Assembly (NCBI RefSeq): GCF_018991925.1
Contig: NW_024755055.1
Span: 1,250,422-1,314,421 of the forward strand
Length of the DNA: 64,000 nucleotides
Direction of reading: 5' to 3'
Source of the DNA: Homarus americanus
Lineage: Eukaryota > Arthropoda > Malacostraca > Decapoda > Nephropidae
The position numbers and the translations under genes were made by a program. Numbering within the stretch: position 1 is the stretch's first letter; each line of letters starts with the position of its first letter. Below the pieces are notes generated by a model, which worked only from the letters and a program-made list of their open reading frames with translations, did no database searches and had not been told where the DNA came from. Of the stretch, positions 44,321 through 55,832 are shown piece after piece.

Positions 44321-44960
44321 TGGAAACTCATTTGGATTGGGAACATTATTTTTACGTCAACAAAGATATAAAAGTGACATTGGAAACTCATTTACACTGG
44401 AAACAATTTCTATCAACAACGGAAACACAAAAAACAGAGTAAAATTTTGACTCCTGGGGAAATTTTCTTATTAATAAATGCAGAGGAAAAAGATGAAGTG
44501 ACATTTGGAAAGACAACTACACTGGGGAAACAATTTTAACCCTAAACAAATGCAGATTAAGATGAAATTGTGATATGCTAGGGAAACTTCTCCAAACCTG
44601 CAGGGGAAAAAAATATAAAAAAAGACTGAAGTGCAGGGAATTTTTTTGTTTATATAATTCCCTAAAAAATAACAATATGGAACTAGTCCAATATAAACTG
44701 GAGTAATATATTGGTGACGGCTATATTATTTGTTTCCAATATGGGGTAACATTATGGATTGGAAATTGTGTTGGGGGAGAGAAATATCCCCGTAGTAGGG
44801 AATAAATCACATCTAAAATACCCCGTAAAAGAAAATAGTCTAGATAATATGACATAAGAGTGTGGAAGACATATTAGAACAGCTACTATAATATGGCCTA
44901 AGACGCTTCCAAAAGGTGTAGTACGTGTTTGATAAGGACTGAAAACTGACTAAAAAAATC
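44321..44960. other. AT-rich unique DNA
   Basis: Decayed copies of the previous array's GTGACATT motif persist to about 44500; then unique, AATAT-rich. No exon seen. Confidence 0.55.
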
Positions 44961-44974
44961 CTACACTGCCAAGA

Positions 44975-45129
44975 GTACACAGAGAGACAGACAGACACTC
45001 AGACTGTCTTGGTATGAGGAACGCGCCGTCTGAGTTGATGTGACGGGTGTGTGGCGGGCGCGCGTGTGTGTCTGGGGGGTGGCTGCTGTATCGAGACGGG
45101 CGGCTGTGGGCGGTTGTGGGCGGGCAACG
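44975..45129 (+). promoter_or_regulatory. GC/CpG-rich leader of a short first exon
   Basis: After AT-rich DNA the sequence turns CpG- and G-rich (ACGCGCCGTC, GGCGGGCGCGCG, GAGACGGGCGGCTGTGGGCG). CACTCAGACTG near 44996 resembles an arthropod initiator. In-frame TGA at 45031 precedes the ATG. The layout suits a promoter plus 5' UTR. Confidence 0.35.
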
Positions 45130-45170
45130 ATGAGGAAGTGGAGTCATAGGAAAGACGGATTCTTTAGGAA
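45130..45170 (+). CDS. Candidate alternative first coding exon
   Basis: ATG at 45130 (A at -3) encodes MRKWSHRKDGFFR plus two bases, then GTGAGT, a consensus donor. Like the other ATG exons of this window it ends in phase 2, so it could join the same downstream exon. The peptide is short and basic, with no signal sequence. It could also be a chance ATG-donor pair, but the CpG-rich leader and clean upstream stop support it. Confidence 0.4.
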
Positions 45171-45187
45171 GTGAGTATTGTAATTTT

Positions 45188-45248
45188 ACCTACATACATA
45201 CATACATACATACATACATACATACATACATACATACATACATACATA
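45188..45248. repeat. (CATA)n microsatellite
   Basis: About 15 copies, starting just after the 45170 donor. Confidence 0.97.
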
Positions 45249-45860
45249 GTTCTTAGTAATACATTGTTTTTTTTTTTTTAATTGATCTATTCGTGTAATT
45301 TGGAGTTACTGAAGAGTTAAATGATGATAATTAGGATTATATTTATGTGTGTGTATTTAACGTTGATTTTAAACAGGTGTGAATGTTAATTAGGCACAGG
45401 TGTGGGTACAGGTAAGTTTGGGTTAATTGTTGTAGTAGACGTTAATTAAGAGAGAGACACACCTTGAATATTCATCACACCTGAGGAGAACATGGTGAGG
45501 AGGAGGAAGAGTAGGAGGAGGAAGAGGAGGAGGAAGAGGAAGAGGAGGAGGCGTAGCAGGAAGAGGAGGAGGATTCGCCCCATTTCTCTCCCCTTCCCTT
45601 TCCTTCTTCCCCCTTATATGCCCTTCTCCCCTTTTATTCCCCTTTCCCCCTTTCCAATTCCTCCATAATCTTCTTCTCTTTCCTCTCTCCCTTTTTGTCC
45701 CATCCCTCCGCTTCCAGTCTTCACCATTCTCTCCCCATCCCCCTTCTTCCCTCTTCCTCTCTCCCATTCCCTCTTACTCTTCTCCCATACTCCTTTCGTC
45801 TCCCATTCCCCATACTCCTCTCCCCTCCCATTCCCTTCCCATCCACTCCCACCATCCCAG
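45249..45860. repeat. Unique DNA, GAGGAA tract, CT-rich tract
   Basis: GAGGAGGAA at 45490-45575 followed directly by TTCCCC/CTCTCC at 45576-45860; the two could form a long imperfect hairpin. Confidence 0.8.
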
Positions 45861-45949
45861 GTAAACGCTCAGGTAGAATTCCCTTCAGGTAAATTGAAGG
45901 TGTGGGTACAGGTCTTACGAGAGCTTTAGACCAAGTGAGCGAACCTTGA

Positions 45950-46250
45950 CTAACACGCGGATTCGGACTCCCAAACCGAAGCCGTAAGCCGAATCCGATA
46001 CCGAATCTGAACCCGAATCCGGAGCCGATTTTTTTTGCATTATGATTTCGTGGTTTAGGTTAGATTAGGTTGTAAGTTACTTTAGATTATCGACTTCTCT
46101 GCAACATATTCCGGCCCTTGCAATATAGTGATCATCTTGCAGTATGGTGAGGCTCCTGCAAGATATAGTGGCCACCGTGCAACATGTTCCCTAGTACCTG
46201 CAACAGTGTGACGATCTTGCAACATGTTGAAGTTAGTGATCCATGTTTAG
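45950..46250. repeat. CCGAATCCG and TGCAACAT degenerate repeats
   Basis: CCGAATCCGATACCGAATC-type hexamers at 45955-46030; TTGCAACATGTT/TGCAAGATATAG copies about every 30 bp at 46100-46230. Confidence 0.7.
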
Positions 46251-46299
46251 CGACAAGCTCCCAACACGAGGAACTTGGTGAATAATAACACGGGGTCCA

Positions 46300-46575
46300 G
46301 GGGATGGTGCCAAGCTGTGGGGTGTCAAGCTGGGTGCCAAGCTGTGGGGGTGTTAATACGTGGGGTGCCAAGTTGGGTGTTACGCTGTGGGGTGCCAAGT
46401 TGTGGGGTGCCAAGTTGTGGGGTGCCAAGTTGTGGGGGCCAAGCTGGGTGCTTAAACTGTGGGGAGTGTTAATACGTAAGTGCCAAGTTGGGTGTTACGC
46501 TGTGGGGTGCCAAGTTGTGGGGGCCAAGCTGGGTGCCAAGCTGGGTGCCAAGCTGTGGGGTGCTAAGCTGAGGAG
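46300..46575. repeat. Minisatellite TGTGGGGTGCCAAGT
   Basis: 15-bp unit GCCAAGTTGTGGGGT with AAGCTGG variants; a ~110-bp block with GTTAATACGT is repeated. Confidence 0.93.
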
Positions 46576-46645
46576 TGCCAGTTAGGATAGTTGGGGTGAT
46601 GAGCGAGGCGACAGATAAGCTGTGTTCCATGGTGGGTTCGGAGTA

Positions 46646-46771
<126 letters not shown>

Positions 46772-46815
46772 GTGGGTTATGCTGCATGTAATTTGTATGT
46801 TGTTTCCTAATGACA

Positions 46816-46824
46816 ATAATAACG

Positions 46825-46858
<34 letters not shown>

Positions 46859-47098
46859 CAACAATAACAACAACAACAACAAAAAGAATAACAAACAGCA
46901 ACAACAACAACAACCCAAAATACAACCAAGGAATCAATACAAACACACATACATACATACATACACACACATACATACACACACACATACATACATACAT
47001 ACATACATACAAACAAACAAACAAACAAAACAAACATACATACATACATACATACATACATACATACATACATACATACATACATACATACATACATA
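46816..47098. repeat. (AAT)/(AAC)n then (CATA)/(CAAA)n
   Basis: AAT/AAC triplets to 46915, CATA/CACA from 46940, CAAA 47010-47030, CATA to 47098. Confidence 0.95.
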
Positions 47099-47475
47099 CT
47101 TGGTTGAATTCGGATGAATGTGTGAGGGGGGAATTCCCGGACCAGCCCATCAGGTAAAGAAATGAAGGTGATTTACTGATGGACTCCCCTGCTGGTAATA
47201 CTAAGGCTGGGGGTCGTCTGAATATGTGATGTGTATATTATCAATGTTAAGTAGGGTTTGGTAGGGGCTGAGTGTATGTGTGTGTGGGGGGTATGTATGT
47301 ATGTATGTAATTAGACTAGTTTGTATGGGTGTGTGTTTTATGTATGTACCTGACACACACACACACACACACACACACATACGTACATACACAATAAAAA
47401 AATTATTATTATTATTATTACTATTATTATTATTATTATTATTATTACTATTATTACTATTATTACTATTATTAA
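47099..47475. repeat. Unique DNA with small microsatellites
   Basis: GTAT near 47290, AC 47355-47380, ATT/CTA 47402-47475. No gene seen. Confidence 0.75.
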
Positions 47476-47864
47476 GAACCTCCTAATTAAAACACCTTGA
47501 TATTTAACCTTTCCGACAATGAAGACGAAAATAATAATACACACTTATTAATTATATGATCATTTGATTATATACCTGTCAATATTTACATACGACACCT
47601 GATAAATGTTTACAAAAATCACATAAATAAATTGATGCATTTATTGATTGTGATGGTGATTTTATTCTCCAGGTAACGTGATTGATAAGGTGTGTGGGGT
47701 AGGGGGGCGGGGGAAGTAATTACGCTCACCTGTGTTGATGTTTATAGGTGAGAATGTTTATGTTTTATGTGTTTATTTATCTGTTTTTTTTTGTTCGTTA
47801 TCTGTGTTAATTTATAGGTGGAGGTGTGTGTTTGTTTGTGTCTGTCTTGTGTTTGTTTGTGTGT

Positions 47865-47867
<3 letters not shown>
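47476..47867. other. AT-rich unique DNA
   Basis: Nothing recognised. Confidence 0.5.

Positions 47868-47914
<47 letters not shown>
47868..47914. repeat. (CT)n microsatellite
   Basis: Perfect run. Confidence 0.97.
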
Positions 47915-47917
<3 letters not shown>

Positions 47918-47947
47918 TTGGACAAGTCTCAACTCTGGATATGACAG

Positions 47948-48013
47948 AAGCAATTTAAATTTTCCTCTTCGAGTCGTCCTTCAAGTCTGAGGCTGAAGTT
48001 TGGAGAGGTTGAG
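47948..48013 (+). CDS. Candidate short exon (66 bp, phase 0-0), weak
   Basis: Ends GTTGAG before GTAAGC, a good donor. The acceptor GATATGACAG lies 33 bases after a CT run. In phase 0 it reads KQFKFSSSSRPSSLRLKFGE then VE, serine/basic-rich. It could follow the 32900-32936 candidate, which ends in phase 0. No other support. Confidence 0.15.
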
Positions 48014-48295
48014 GTAAGCCTTCATTAACCTTTGACTAAATGACCTAAGCCAGGGTTAATTACCTAGTTAATGATGTCATAATTCAGGTCAGTATATGAT
48101 CGTTTACCTTCGACTCGTTTCAATGGGATAAAGTGGGTTTATCTTAAGTTGGGTTTTGTTTTGGTTTTATTCCAAGTTCGGTTCGCGTGTAGGTGTTGAT
48201 AGTGGGGTTATCTTAAGTTGGGGTTTGTTTTGGTTTTATTCCAAGTTGGGTTATCTTAAGAGAAATATATTAAATAAATCATATGACAGCAGCTT
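48014..48295. other. Unique spacer with 50-bp duplication
   Basis: GGGTTATCTTAAGTTGGG and TTTGTTTTGGTTTTATTCCA recur at 48136-48180, 48205-48245 and 48248-48258. Confidence 0.6.
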
Positions 48296-48530
48296 CATCC
48301 TTCTCTCCTCTCCTCGTCTCCTCCTCTTCTCTCCTCTCCTCGTCTCCTCCTCTTCTCTCCTCTCTTTCTTCCTCGTCATCCACTTTAATTATACCTTTCT
48401 TTGTCCTCAGTATTTTCCCTCCTCCCTCTCTCCTCCTCTCCCTCTCCCTGTCTCTCCCTCTCCCTGTCTCTCCTCTCCTGTCTCTCCCTCTCCCTGTCTC
48501 CCTCTCCCTCTCCCTCCCTCTGAGACTTCT
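48296..48530. repeat. CT-rich tract
   Basis: TCTCCTCTCCTCGTCTCCTC duplicate and CCCTCTCCCTGTCTCT units (about 14 bp) at 48430-48515. Confidence 0.9.
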
Positions 48531-48577
48531 ATCATCATATTGGGTTCAAATTTCGCCTTGGAATATTTGATTGACAG

Positions 48578-48830
48578 TAGTGGTGATAGTGGTGGGTGGT
48601 GGTGATAGTGGTGGTGGTGGTGATAGTGGTGGTGGTGGTGATAGTGGTGGTGGTGGTGATAGTGGTAGTGGGTGGTGGTGGTGATAGTGGTGGTGGTGGT
48701 GATAGTGGTGGTGGTGGTGGTGTGGTGGTGGTGATAGTGGTGGTGGTGATAGTGGTGGTGATAGTGGTAGTGGTGATAGTGGTGGTGGTGATAGTGGTAG
48801 TGGGTGGTGATGGTGGTGGTGGTGGTGATG
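48578..48830. repeat. GGTGGTGGTGATAGT array
   Basis: 12-18-bp units of GTGATAGTGGTGG. Confidence 0.94.
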
Positions 48831-49026
48831 AAATAGTGATGATAATGCTAAGAAGCAAGGTGAGGACGATAGTGATGATAGTGATAAAATAGTTACTGAA
48901 GACGCCTAATGGTGAAGGGGGAGGGAGGGTGGGGCAGGGGGTGAGTTATGGGTGGTGTGTGTTGACTGTAAGGAAGGCTAATGGGAATGGGGGAAGGGGG
49001 AGTGTTAAGTGAAAGTAATGGGTATT

Positions 49027-49070
<44 letters not shown>

Positions 49071-49263
49071 TTCCACCTGACCTGACCTCCTCAACTTTGA
49101 CATTTGACCCCCCTCCTCCTCCTGGGTCAGTTAAAGGTAGAGCCTCTGTTTGGGGAGAGACAAGTTAGATTATATCATTATTTAGTACCATATTTTCTCT
49201 CTTCTCTTCGTTATCTCTCACAATATCTCTCACGGTCTCTATCTATCTCTCACTTGTTATCCC

Positions 49264-49290
<27 letters not shown>
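48831..49290. repeat. Unique DNA with two (CT)n tracts
   Basis: CT at 49028-49067 and 49265-49290; unique G-rich and mixed sequence between. Confidence 0.8.
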
Positions 49291-49299
<9 letters not shown>

Positions 49300-49489
49300 A
49301 CATCTAGAATCAATCTCCCCCACCCCCACCTCTCCCTCCACCCCCACCTCTCCCTCCCTCCCAACCCTCCTCTCTTCCATCTTCATCAACGCACTCTCTT
49401 CCATCTTCATCAACGCACTCTCCCACACACACACTTACTCTGATCGGTCTCTTGTATCGTTCTTGTAGCTGGGGCCTTCCTCTCTCTGA
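49291..49489. other. Unique DNA with short duplications
   Basis: CCCCCACCTCTCCCTCCA twice near 49318; TCTTCCATCTTCATCAACGC twice near 49373. Confidence 0.6.
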
Positions 49490-50008
49490 TTGAGGGTAGG
49501 GTTGGGTAGGGTGAGGGTAGTAGAGATGGGTAGGAGTAGGGAGGGAGGAGTAGTAGGTAGGGTTAGGTTAGAGGCATGGGGATTGGAGTAGGATGAGAGT
49601 GGGAAGGGGATAGGGTAGGGTGGGGTAGGGTGGGGAGTAGGGTGGGGGTAGGGTAGGGGTTGGGTTAGGTGGGGTATAGGGTTAGGTAGGGTAGGGTTAG
49701 GGTTAGGTGTAGGTTAGGGTAGGGTAGGGTAGGGGGGTAGGGTAGGGTGAGGGTAGGGGTTAGGGTAGGGTTGGGTAAGGTAGGGTTGGGTAGGGTAGGG
49801 TTGGGTAGGGTAGGGTAGGTTAGGGTAGGGCAGGGTAGGGTAGGGTAGGGTGAGGGGTTGGGTGGGGTGGGGTTGGGTAGGGGTAGGTTGGGTGGGGTTG
49901 GGTTAGTTGGGGTGGGGGGTAGGGGTAGGGTGGGGTTGGGTAGGGTTGGGTGAGGGTTGGGTAGGGTAGGGAGTGGGGGTAGGTTGGGTTGGTGGGTTAG
50001 GGTTAGGA
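49490..50008. repeat. TAGGG/TTGGG telomere-like array, ~520 bp
   Basis: GGGTAGGGTTGGGTAGGG-type mixture of TAGGG, TTGGG, TTAGG and TGGGG pentamers and hexamers, all G-rich on the plus strand. The pentamer phase drifts, so it is not a clean telomere. The many GGG runs fit G-quadruplexes. Confidence 0.85.
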
Positions 50009-50258
50009 AGGTCCACTAAGAACCTCTTTTCCCTCCCCTCATTCCTTCCCCTTCCCATTCCCCTTCCTCTCCCCCCCTTCCCCCCTCCCCCTCCCACCAC
50101 AAAAACTTCCCGATAAACAATGAACAGAACAACGGGCGATAACAGACAAGGGAGTGAAGGCTTAGAAGGAGGGAAGAACATCAAAGAGCTGATAAACGGA
50201 GGAAGCAGGAAGAATGCGATTAGTCACGAGTATGAAGATAATTACCTCCTGAAGTAGT

Positions 50259-50298
<40 letters not shown>

Positions 50299-50387
50299 TT
50301 GTTTACGTGTTGATGACCTTTTTGGGAGAGGTAGTGTGTGTTATGTCCCTGTTGCACGGTAAAGTCCTCTACTCCTGGGACTCTGAT
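50009..50387. repeat. C-rich patch, unique DNA, (GA)n
   Basis: CCCTTCC-rich 50030-50100; GA run 50262-50295. No gene seen. Confidence 0.75.
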
Positions 50388-50600
50388 TGGCTGGTGGTGA
50401 GATGGTGTGGCTCTGTGGTGGTTAGATGGTGTGGCACTGTGGTGGTTAGATGGTGTGGCACAGTAGAGGTGAGTTAGATGGTGTGGCACTGCAGAGGTGA
50501 GGTTAGATGGTGTGGCACTGCAGAGGTGAGTTAGATGGTGTGGCACTGTAGAGGTGAGTTAGATGGTGTGGCACTGATGGTGTGGCACTGTGTTGTTGAG
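50388..50600. repeat. Minisatellite TTAGATGGTGTGGCACTG
   Basis: About eight units of 26-30 bp; GAGGTGAGTTAGATGGTGTG plus GCACTGTA is the regular form. Confidence 0.94.
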
Positions 50601-51071
50601 TTAGATAATATGACACTGGTATCGAATTAAATGATGTTGCCACAGGTAAATGAGTCAGGCACTGTGGCACTTTAATAACATGGCACTAGTGTCAGGTAGG
50701 GCCAGGTAAGGCCCAGACAGGTAACACCAGGTAAGGGACGCTACAGGTGATCGTGTCAGCTGGGAGTATAATGCGTGTGGAGAGTGTGGTGTTACCTTTA
50801 ATCTCCGTTGGTGGTAACAGCCCATTTAGAGAGAGTCTAGTGTTTGTTATGTTTTAATCGTGTGTTTTTTGTCTCTCTCTCTCACCCCGCTGCCCCTCCC
50901 TTCTCCACCATCTCCCCACCTGCCCCTCCTTCCTTACCTCTCTTCCCCCCTCCCTACCTCTTCCCCTTCCTCCCTTTCCCCTCCACTAATGAGGTGACCA
51001 ATGCCAGACCAGCACCAACAACCTATCGTAATTAGACACAATATATTGACACGGGGAAAGGGTCGTGGCTG
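50601..51071. other. Unique DNA with CT-rich patch
   Basis: Decayed GGCACTG copies to 50690, CAGGTAAGG copies near 50700-50735, CCCCTCC-rich 50876-50985. No gene seen. Confidence 0.6.
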
Positions 51072-51812
51072 AGGTCACTTCAGAATAAGGTCACTTCAGG
51101 AATAAGGTCACTTCAGTTGGGATAAGTTCTTCAGGGTTAGGTCCTTCAGGGGGATAAGGTCACTTCAGGGGATAAGGTCACTTCAGAGATAAGGTCACTT
51201 CAGGAATAAGGTACTTCAGGGATAAGGTCACTTCAGGAATAAGGTCACTTCAGGGGATAAGGTCCTTCAGGGGATAAGGTCACTTCAGGGGATAAAGTCA
51301 CTTCAGGGGAATAAGGTCCTTCAGGGGATAAGGTCACTTCAGGGGATAAAGGTCACTTCAGGGATAAAGTCACTTCAGGGGGAATAAGGTCACTTCAGGG
51401 GATAAGGTCACTTCAGGGGAATAAGGTCCTTCAGGGAATAAGGTCACTCAGGGGAATAAGGTCACTTCAGGGAATAAGGTCACTTCGGGGAATAAGGTCA
51501 CTTTGGGGAATAGGTCCTTTAGGGGAATAAGGTCACTTCAGGGGAATAAGGTCACTTTAGGGAATAAGGTCACTCCAGGGAATAAGGTCACTTTAGGGAA
51601 TAAGGTCACTTCAGGGGAATAAGGTCACTTCAGGATAAGGTCACTTCAGGGAATAAGGTCACTTCAGGGGATAAAGGTCACTTCAGGGATAAGGTCCTTC
51701 AGGGGGAATAAGGTCACTTCAGGGAATAAGGTCACTTCAGAATAAGGTCCTTCAGGGAATAAGGTCACTTCAGGGGGAATAAGGTCACTTCAGGGAATAA
51801 GGTCACTTTACA
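51072..51812. repeat. 19-bp array AAGGTCACTTCAGGGGAAT
   Basis: About 38 copies with length variants (GGGGAT, GGGAAT, CTTC or CCTTC). Most copies carry AAGGTCA, the known nuclear-receptor half-site, in the same orientation. Confidence 0.96.
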
Positions 51813-51859
51813 AGGGACTGTGTATAATAGACAGACACTCATATTGACACTTCTTTTTC

Positions 51860-52100
51860 ATCTTCCTCCTCTCTCTCCTCCTTCCTTCTCTCCTTCCTTC
51901 TCCTCCTCCACCTACGTTTATCGCATTCCTTCTCCATTACCTCTTCCTCCTTTACCACCACCACTTCCTCCTCTCCTTCTCCTTCCCCTTCCTCCCTCCT
52001 TCCTTCCCTCCTCTTCCTTCCCTCCTCTTCCTTCCCTCCTCTTCCTTCCCTCCTCTTCCTTCCCCTCCTCTTCCTTCCCCTCTTCTCCCCTCTTCCCTCA
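51860..52100. repeat. CTTCCTTCCCTCCT tract
   Basis: CTCCTCTTCCTTCC 14-16-bp units. Confidence 0.92.
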
Positions 52101-52595
52101 TCTTAGCTAGGAGTTATCCCAAGGTAATATGATATAGTCTCAGGGTGGAATTATTGCCTGAAGAGAAAGTCGGCCCACAATTTATGCACTTACCCGAATG
52201 AAAAGTATGCAAATTATTTTAAGTATGCAAATTATTTTACTTTTTTCTGCGGTAAAATAGTGTGGAAAGTAATGAAATAGAGTGAAACATTGTGGACTAT
52301 AGTGTGAAAGTAGTAGTTAGTTAAAAAGTAGTGAAAAATAGTGAAAAGTTGTGAATAATAGTGAAAAGTTGTGAATAGTTGTTAAAAATAGTGAAAAATA
52401 TTGTAAAAGTAGTGAAAAAATGGACAAATTTGTGAAAAAAAGAGGAAATCTGATGAAAAAAATAGTTAAAAATAATGAAAAATAGGATAAAATAGTGAGA
52501 TATAGTTAGGTTCATTATTAGGTTAGGTCAGGTCAGGTTAGGTTAGGTTAGGTTAGGTCAGGTTAGGTCAGGTTGGTTAGGTTAGGTTAGGTTAG
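52101..52595. repeat. GTGAAAAATA repeats and TTAGG tract
   Basis: TATGCAAATTATTTTAAG duplicate near 52207-52240; GTGAAAAATA/GTGAAAAGTT decamers 52260-52500; TTAGG/TCAGG pentamers 52515-52595. Confidence 0.88.
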
Positions 52596-53221
52596 TTTTT
52601 CCCCTACGTGGTCTCGTCTCTTTAGGGGTAAACTGGTGCTGGTGGAAAAGAGGAGTTCGCGTGACGTGGGCAGGGAAATTTTCTTAAGATGCTGTACATT
52701 TTGGGTGGGGATTTTCTCTGTACCCTGAGTTATTGGTGGGGATTTTTCAGTATACTCATTGTTGGTGGGGAAATTTGCTTACCCATTTTACCTGTTGGCG
52801 GGGAATTATCCTGAGTCTCTGATGACGGGGGGAAAAAAGTCGTAGTTTATTCCCCGCCAGGCAAGATGGAGAGTCTAAAGCTCCCCCACAGTAAACACTC
52901 CGGCTTTTAATTTTTCCCTACATTTTCCCCGAGAGAGAAAAACAAACAGACAAACAAAGAACAGACAAACAAACAACACAAGCCCCCACAACAGAAACAG
53001 CCGGCTATTTAAAAAACTCCCAAATTAAAATGCCGGGAACTAGTTGGCTCTCCCGGTTAAATAGCGACCACACTAATAACCGCAATAATTATAACATATG
53101 AAGCGAAATACCTCCTCTTACTATATTCTTGGCCATTATGGGTCTACCAGGTGTATTATATGATGTTTTACCCAGGAATACACCGTATATATCAAATTCA
53201 GGCGGTAGAGTGTAGTGTATT
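52596..53221. other. Unique DNA, nothing coding seen
   Basis: GGTGGGGATTTT-like motif repeats loosely at 52700-52810; CAAACAAA near 52935-52980. Confidence 0.5.
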
Positions 53222-53312
53222 CGCTATATTTCGCTATATCATATTCCATTTCCTTTTTTTTTTTTCTACATTTCGCTATATTTTACTATATTTTACTATA
53301 TTTCGCTATATT
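53222..53312. repeat. CGCTATATTT decamer repeats
   Basis: ATTTCGCTAT / ATTTTACTAT copies, about seven, broken by a T run. Confidence 0.88.
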
Positions 53313-53611
53313 TCGAATTAAGACGTTGCTATGGAGACCGTCTTGGGGCTGAGTTGCCAGTTTAATGCTTTTTTTTTGTTTTTATGTATTTTATTTATTT
53401 GTTTATATATTTTCCTGTTTGTTTATTAATTTATTTGTTGCTAATTATTGTTTATTATTGTTTTGTAAGGAATTATATGGGTTTTCCTCGTTGCCATGGA
53501 AACTTTAGAAATTTAGTTGCCAGTTCTTGTTTTTGTTTTCCTCTCGCCTCTGCTCATAAGATATTTACATGTAGTCGCGACGCTAATGGCTCCCAGAGAT
53601 GGATGGGCAGG
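53313..53611. other. Unique T-rich DNA
   Basis: GTTGC(T/C)ATGG(A/G)A occurs at 53325 and 53490. A 36-base acceptor-donor pair (53575-53610) was considered and rejected. Confidence 0.5.
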
Positions 53612-53745
53612 TGGTAGTTAGGTTAGGTTGAGTTAGAGGTCAGGTTAGGTTAGAGGTCAGGTTTGGTTAGAGGTCAGGTTTGGTTAGAGGTCAGGTTTGG
53701 TTAGAGGTTAGAGGTCAGGTTAGGGAGAGGTTAGGTTAAGGACAA
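53612..53745. repeat. GGTCAGGTTTGGTTAGA array
   Basis: TTAGAGGTCAGGTTTGG 17-bp units, about six, derived from TTAGG/TCAGG pentamers. Confidence 0.9.
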
Positions 53746-54255
53746 ATTAGATTAGGTTAACTCACATAAAACACAGGCTAGGAGGCCATAGGACCACCTG
53801 TTCATTAACTTAAGTAAGGCCTCGTAATTAAAGACCCTGGTAGTGTGGGTGTCGGCAGTTAACGCGGGAACAGGTGATGTTTTAAGTTAATTGCTCCCTT
53901 GTTACCTGAGCTGTTACCTGGGCTGTTACCTGGGCTAGCTGAAGGTGTTGATAATAGTGAGGGTGTTTATGTGTAGTGATGGCCTGAGGAGGGGGTGGGG
54001 GTGAAGGAGGGTGGGGAAGGAGAGGAGTGAGGAGATGGAGTTAACGGGAGGGAAACAGGTGACAGGAGAAGCAGAGGTGAGACAGGAGGGGCAGGAGACA
54101 GGTAGACAGAGGGGGGGCAGAAGGGGGGGACAGGTAAGACGGGGGGTGAGGGGGGTGACAGAGCTAAACTACTCTCATTATCAACAGGTGTATCTCAGGT
54201 AACGAGCAGGTGAGAGGTGAGATTATATGTTTACTACCTGTGGTGCTGTGAGGGG

Positions 54256-54256
<1 letters not shown>
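53746..54256. other. Unique DNA with G-rich patch
   Basis: GTTACCTGGGCT copies near 53910; GGGACAGG-rich 53990-54155. No gene seen. Confidence 0.55.
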
Positions 54257-54340
<84 letters not shown>

Positions 54341-54403
54341 CCAGAGTAAATAGAGATAAAAATAGACAGACAGACAGTGAGAGATAGAGAGGAAGAGAGA
54401 GGA

Positions 54404-54454
<51 letters not shown>

Positions 54455-54500
54455 ACAATATAATAAATATCAAACAAACAGAAAGAAAGAAAGAACGAAA

Positions 54501-54543
<43 letters not shown>
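54257..54543. repeat. (AC)n, (GACA)n and (GA)n tracts
   Basis: AC 54257-54336; GACA 54404-54452; AAAG 54480-54500; GA 54505-54543. Confidence 0.96.
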
Positions 54544-54546
<3 letters not shown>

Positions 54547-54895
54547 TATTACACATGATTCGCTTTTCTTAACGAGATCGTTCAGGGGTTGAGCCTTTAA
54601 GCCTGTGGTGTGTGGCAGAAGAACCCGGCGCTTATAATGTTTATTACCTGTGACGGGTAGACGGTAGAGGGACAGACAGACGACGGATAGAGGGACAGAC
54701 AGACGACGGATAGAGGGACAGGTAGACAGTTAAAATAGATAGATACACGACGAATAGACACACACAGACACGATGGATATAGACAGATAGACAGACAGAA
54801 CCAGTACACTTACACCTGTCAATTAGTGGCGACAGGTTAAGTATAGTGTCAGGTTGGTTCGGTTGAGTGAAATTATTGTATTCATTTACCTGGAG
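54544..54895. repeat. Unique DNA with GACGGATAGAGGGACAGACA
   Basis: About four 27-bp copies at 54652-54725; the rest unique. Confidence 0.8.
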
Positions 54896-55400
54896 GGTGT
54901 GGGCGTGGCTAGCTGTGGGTGTTGGTAAGTGTGGGTGTATGCAGGTGTGGGCGTGGGTAGGTGTGGCTAAGTGTGGGTGTGGCTAGGTGTGGGCGTGAGT
55001 TGGTGTGGGTGTGGGCAGGTGTGGGCGTCGTCAGGCGTGGGTTGGGCTGAATATGGATATAGTGGAGGGTGGGCGTGGTCAGTGATGCTCGTGAGTGAGA
55101 GAAGGGGGCGTGGTTAATGTTCATCATGAAAGATGTGGGCGTGGTCTGTCATGGTCGCGACTGAGGTGGGCGTGATCTGAGTTCGTCTTGACTTTAAGGA
55201 AGGGGGGCGTGGCTAATGTTCAACATGAAAGGTGTGGGCGTGGTCTGCCTTGGATGGGCGTGGTCAAACACGATCGTGACCAGTGTAGGCGTGGCTGAAA
55301 CCGGATGTAAACAAAGATGGCGTGCCCTAACAACATGACTAGCTGTAGGCGTGGTCGGTGTGGGCGTGGTCGGTCTAGCCACGCCCACCTGGTTCAGGGT
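54896..55400. repeat. GTGTGGGCGTGGCTAG repeats
   Basis: Short 16-20-bp units (GGTGTGGGCGTGG) to 55030, then longer divergent units in which GGGCGTGGTC recurs every 40-60 bp. GGGCGTGG resembles a GC-box/KLF-type site. Confidence 0.85.
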
Positions 55401-55449
55401 GTGGCTGACTGAAGGAAAGAGAGAAAGTAATTAAATTGCGTGTCCCTGC

Positions 55450-55765
55450 TCTTCCTGACCTCCTCCCTTACTCCCAACTCACCTGACCTCACCACCCACC
55501 TGGCCTTCCAACCCTGACCCCCCACTCCACCTGACCCCACCTTTCACCTCCTCACCCCCAACCCACTCTGGCTCACCCTGACCCCCACCCCCTGACTCCC
55601 CAACCCCTGACCCCCCCCCCTGGACCTCCTAACCCACCTGGACCCCATTCCACCTGGACCCCCAACCCCCTGGCCCCCAACCCCTGACCCCTAACCCTGA
55701 CCCCCCACTCCACCTGGACCCCCACCCACCTGGACTTCACCCACCTGAACCCCTTTCTGACCTCT
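55450..55765. repeat. CACCTGGACCCCCAACCCCC repeats
   Basis: C-rich 17-20-bp units (CTGACCCC, CACCTGGACC). Confidence 0.9.
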
Positions 55766-55832
55766 GACCCCCTTCCCATCACCACCCCCATCCCTGTCCT
55801 TACTGTCCTCTCCTCACCATCTTCCCCCTCAC

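Noticed and set aside
53575..53610. 36-bp acceptor-donor pair with phases 2-2 (RDANGSQRWMG)
   Set aside because: Acceptor tract is broken by AT-rich sequence, donor GTGGTA is weak, and the peptide is too short to judge.
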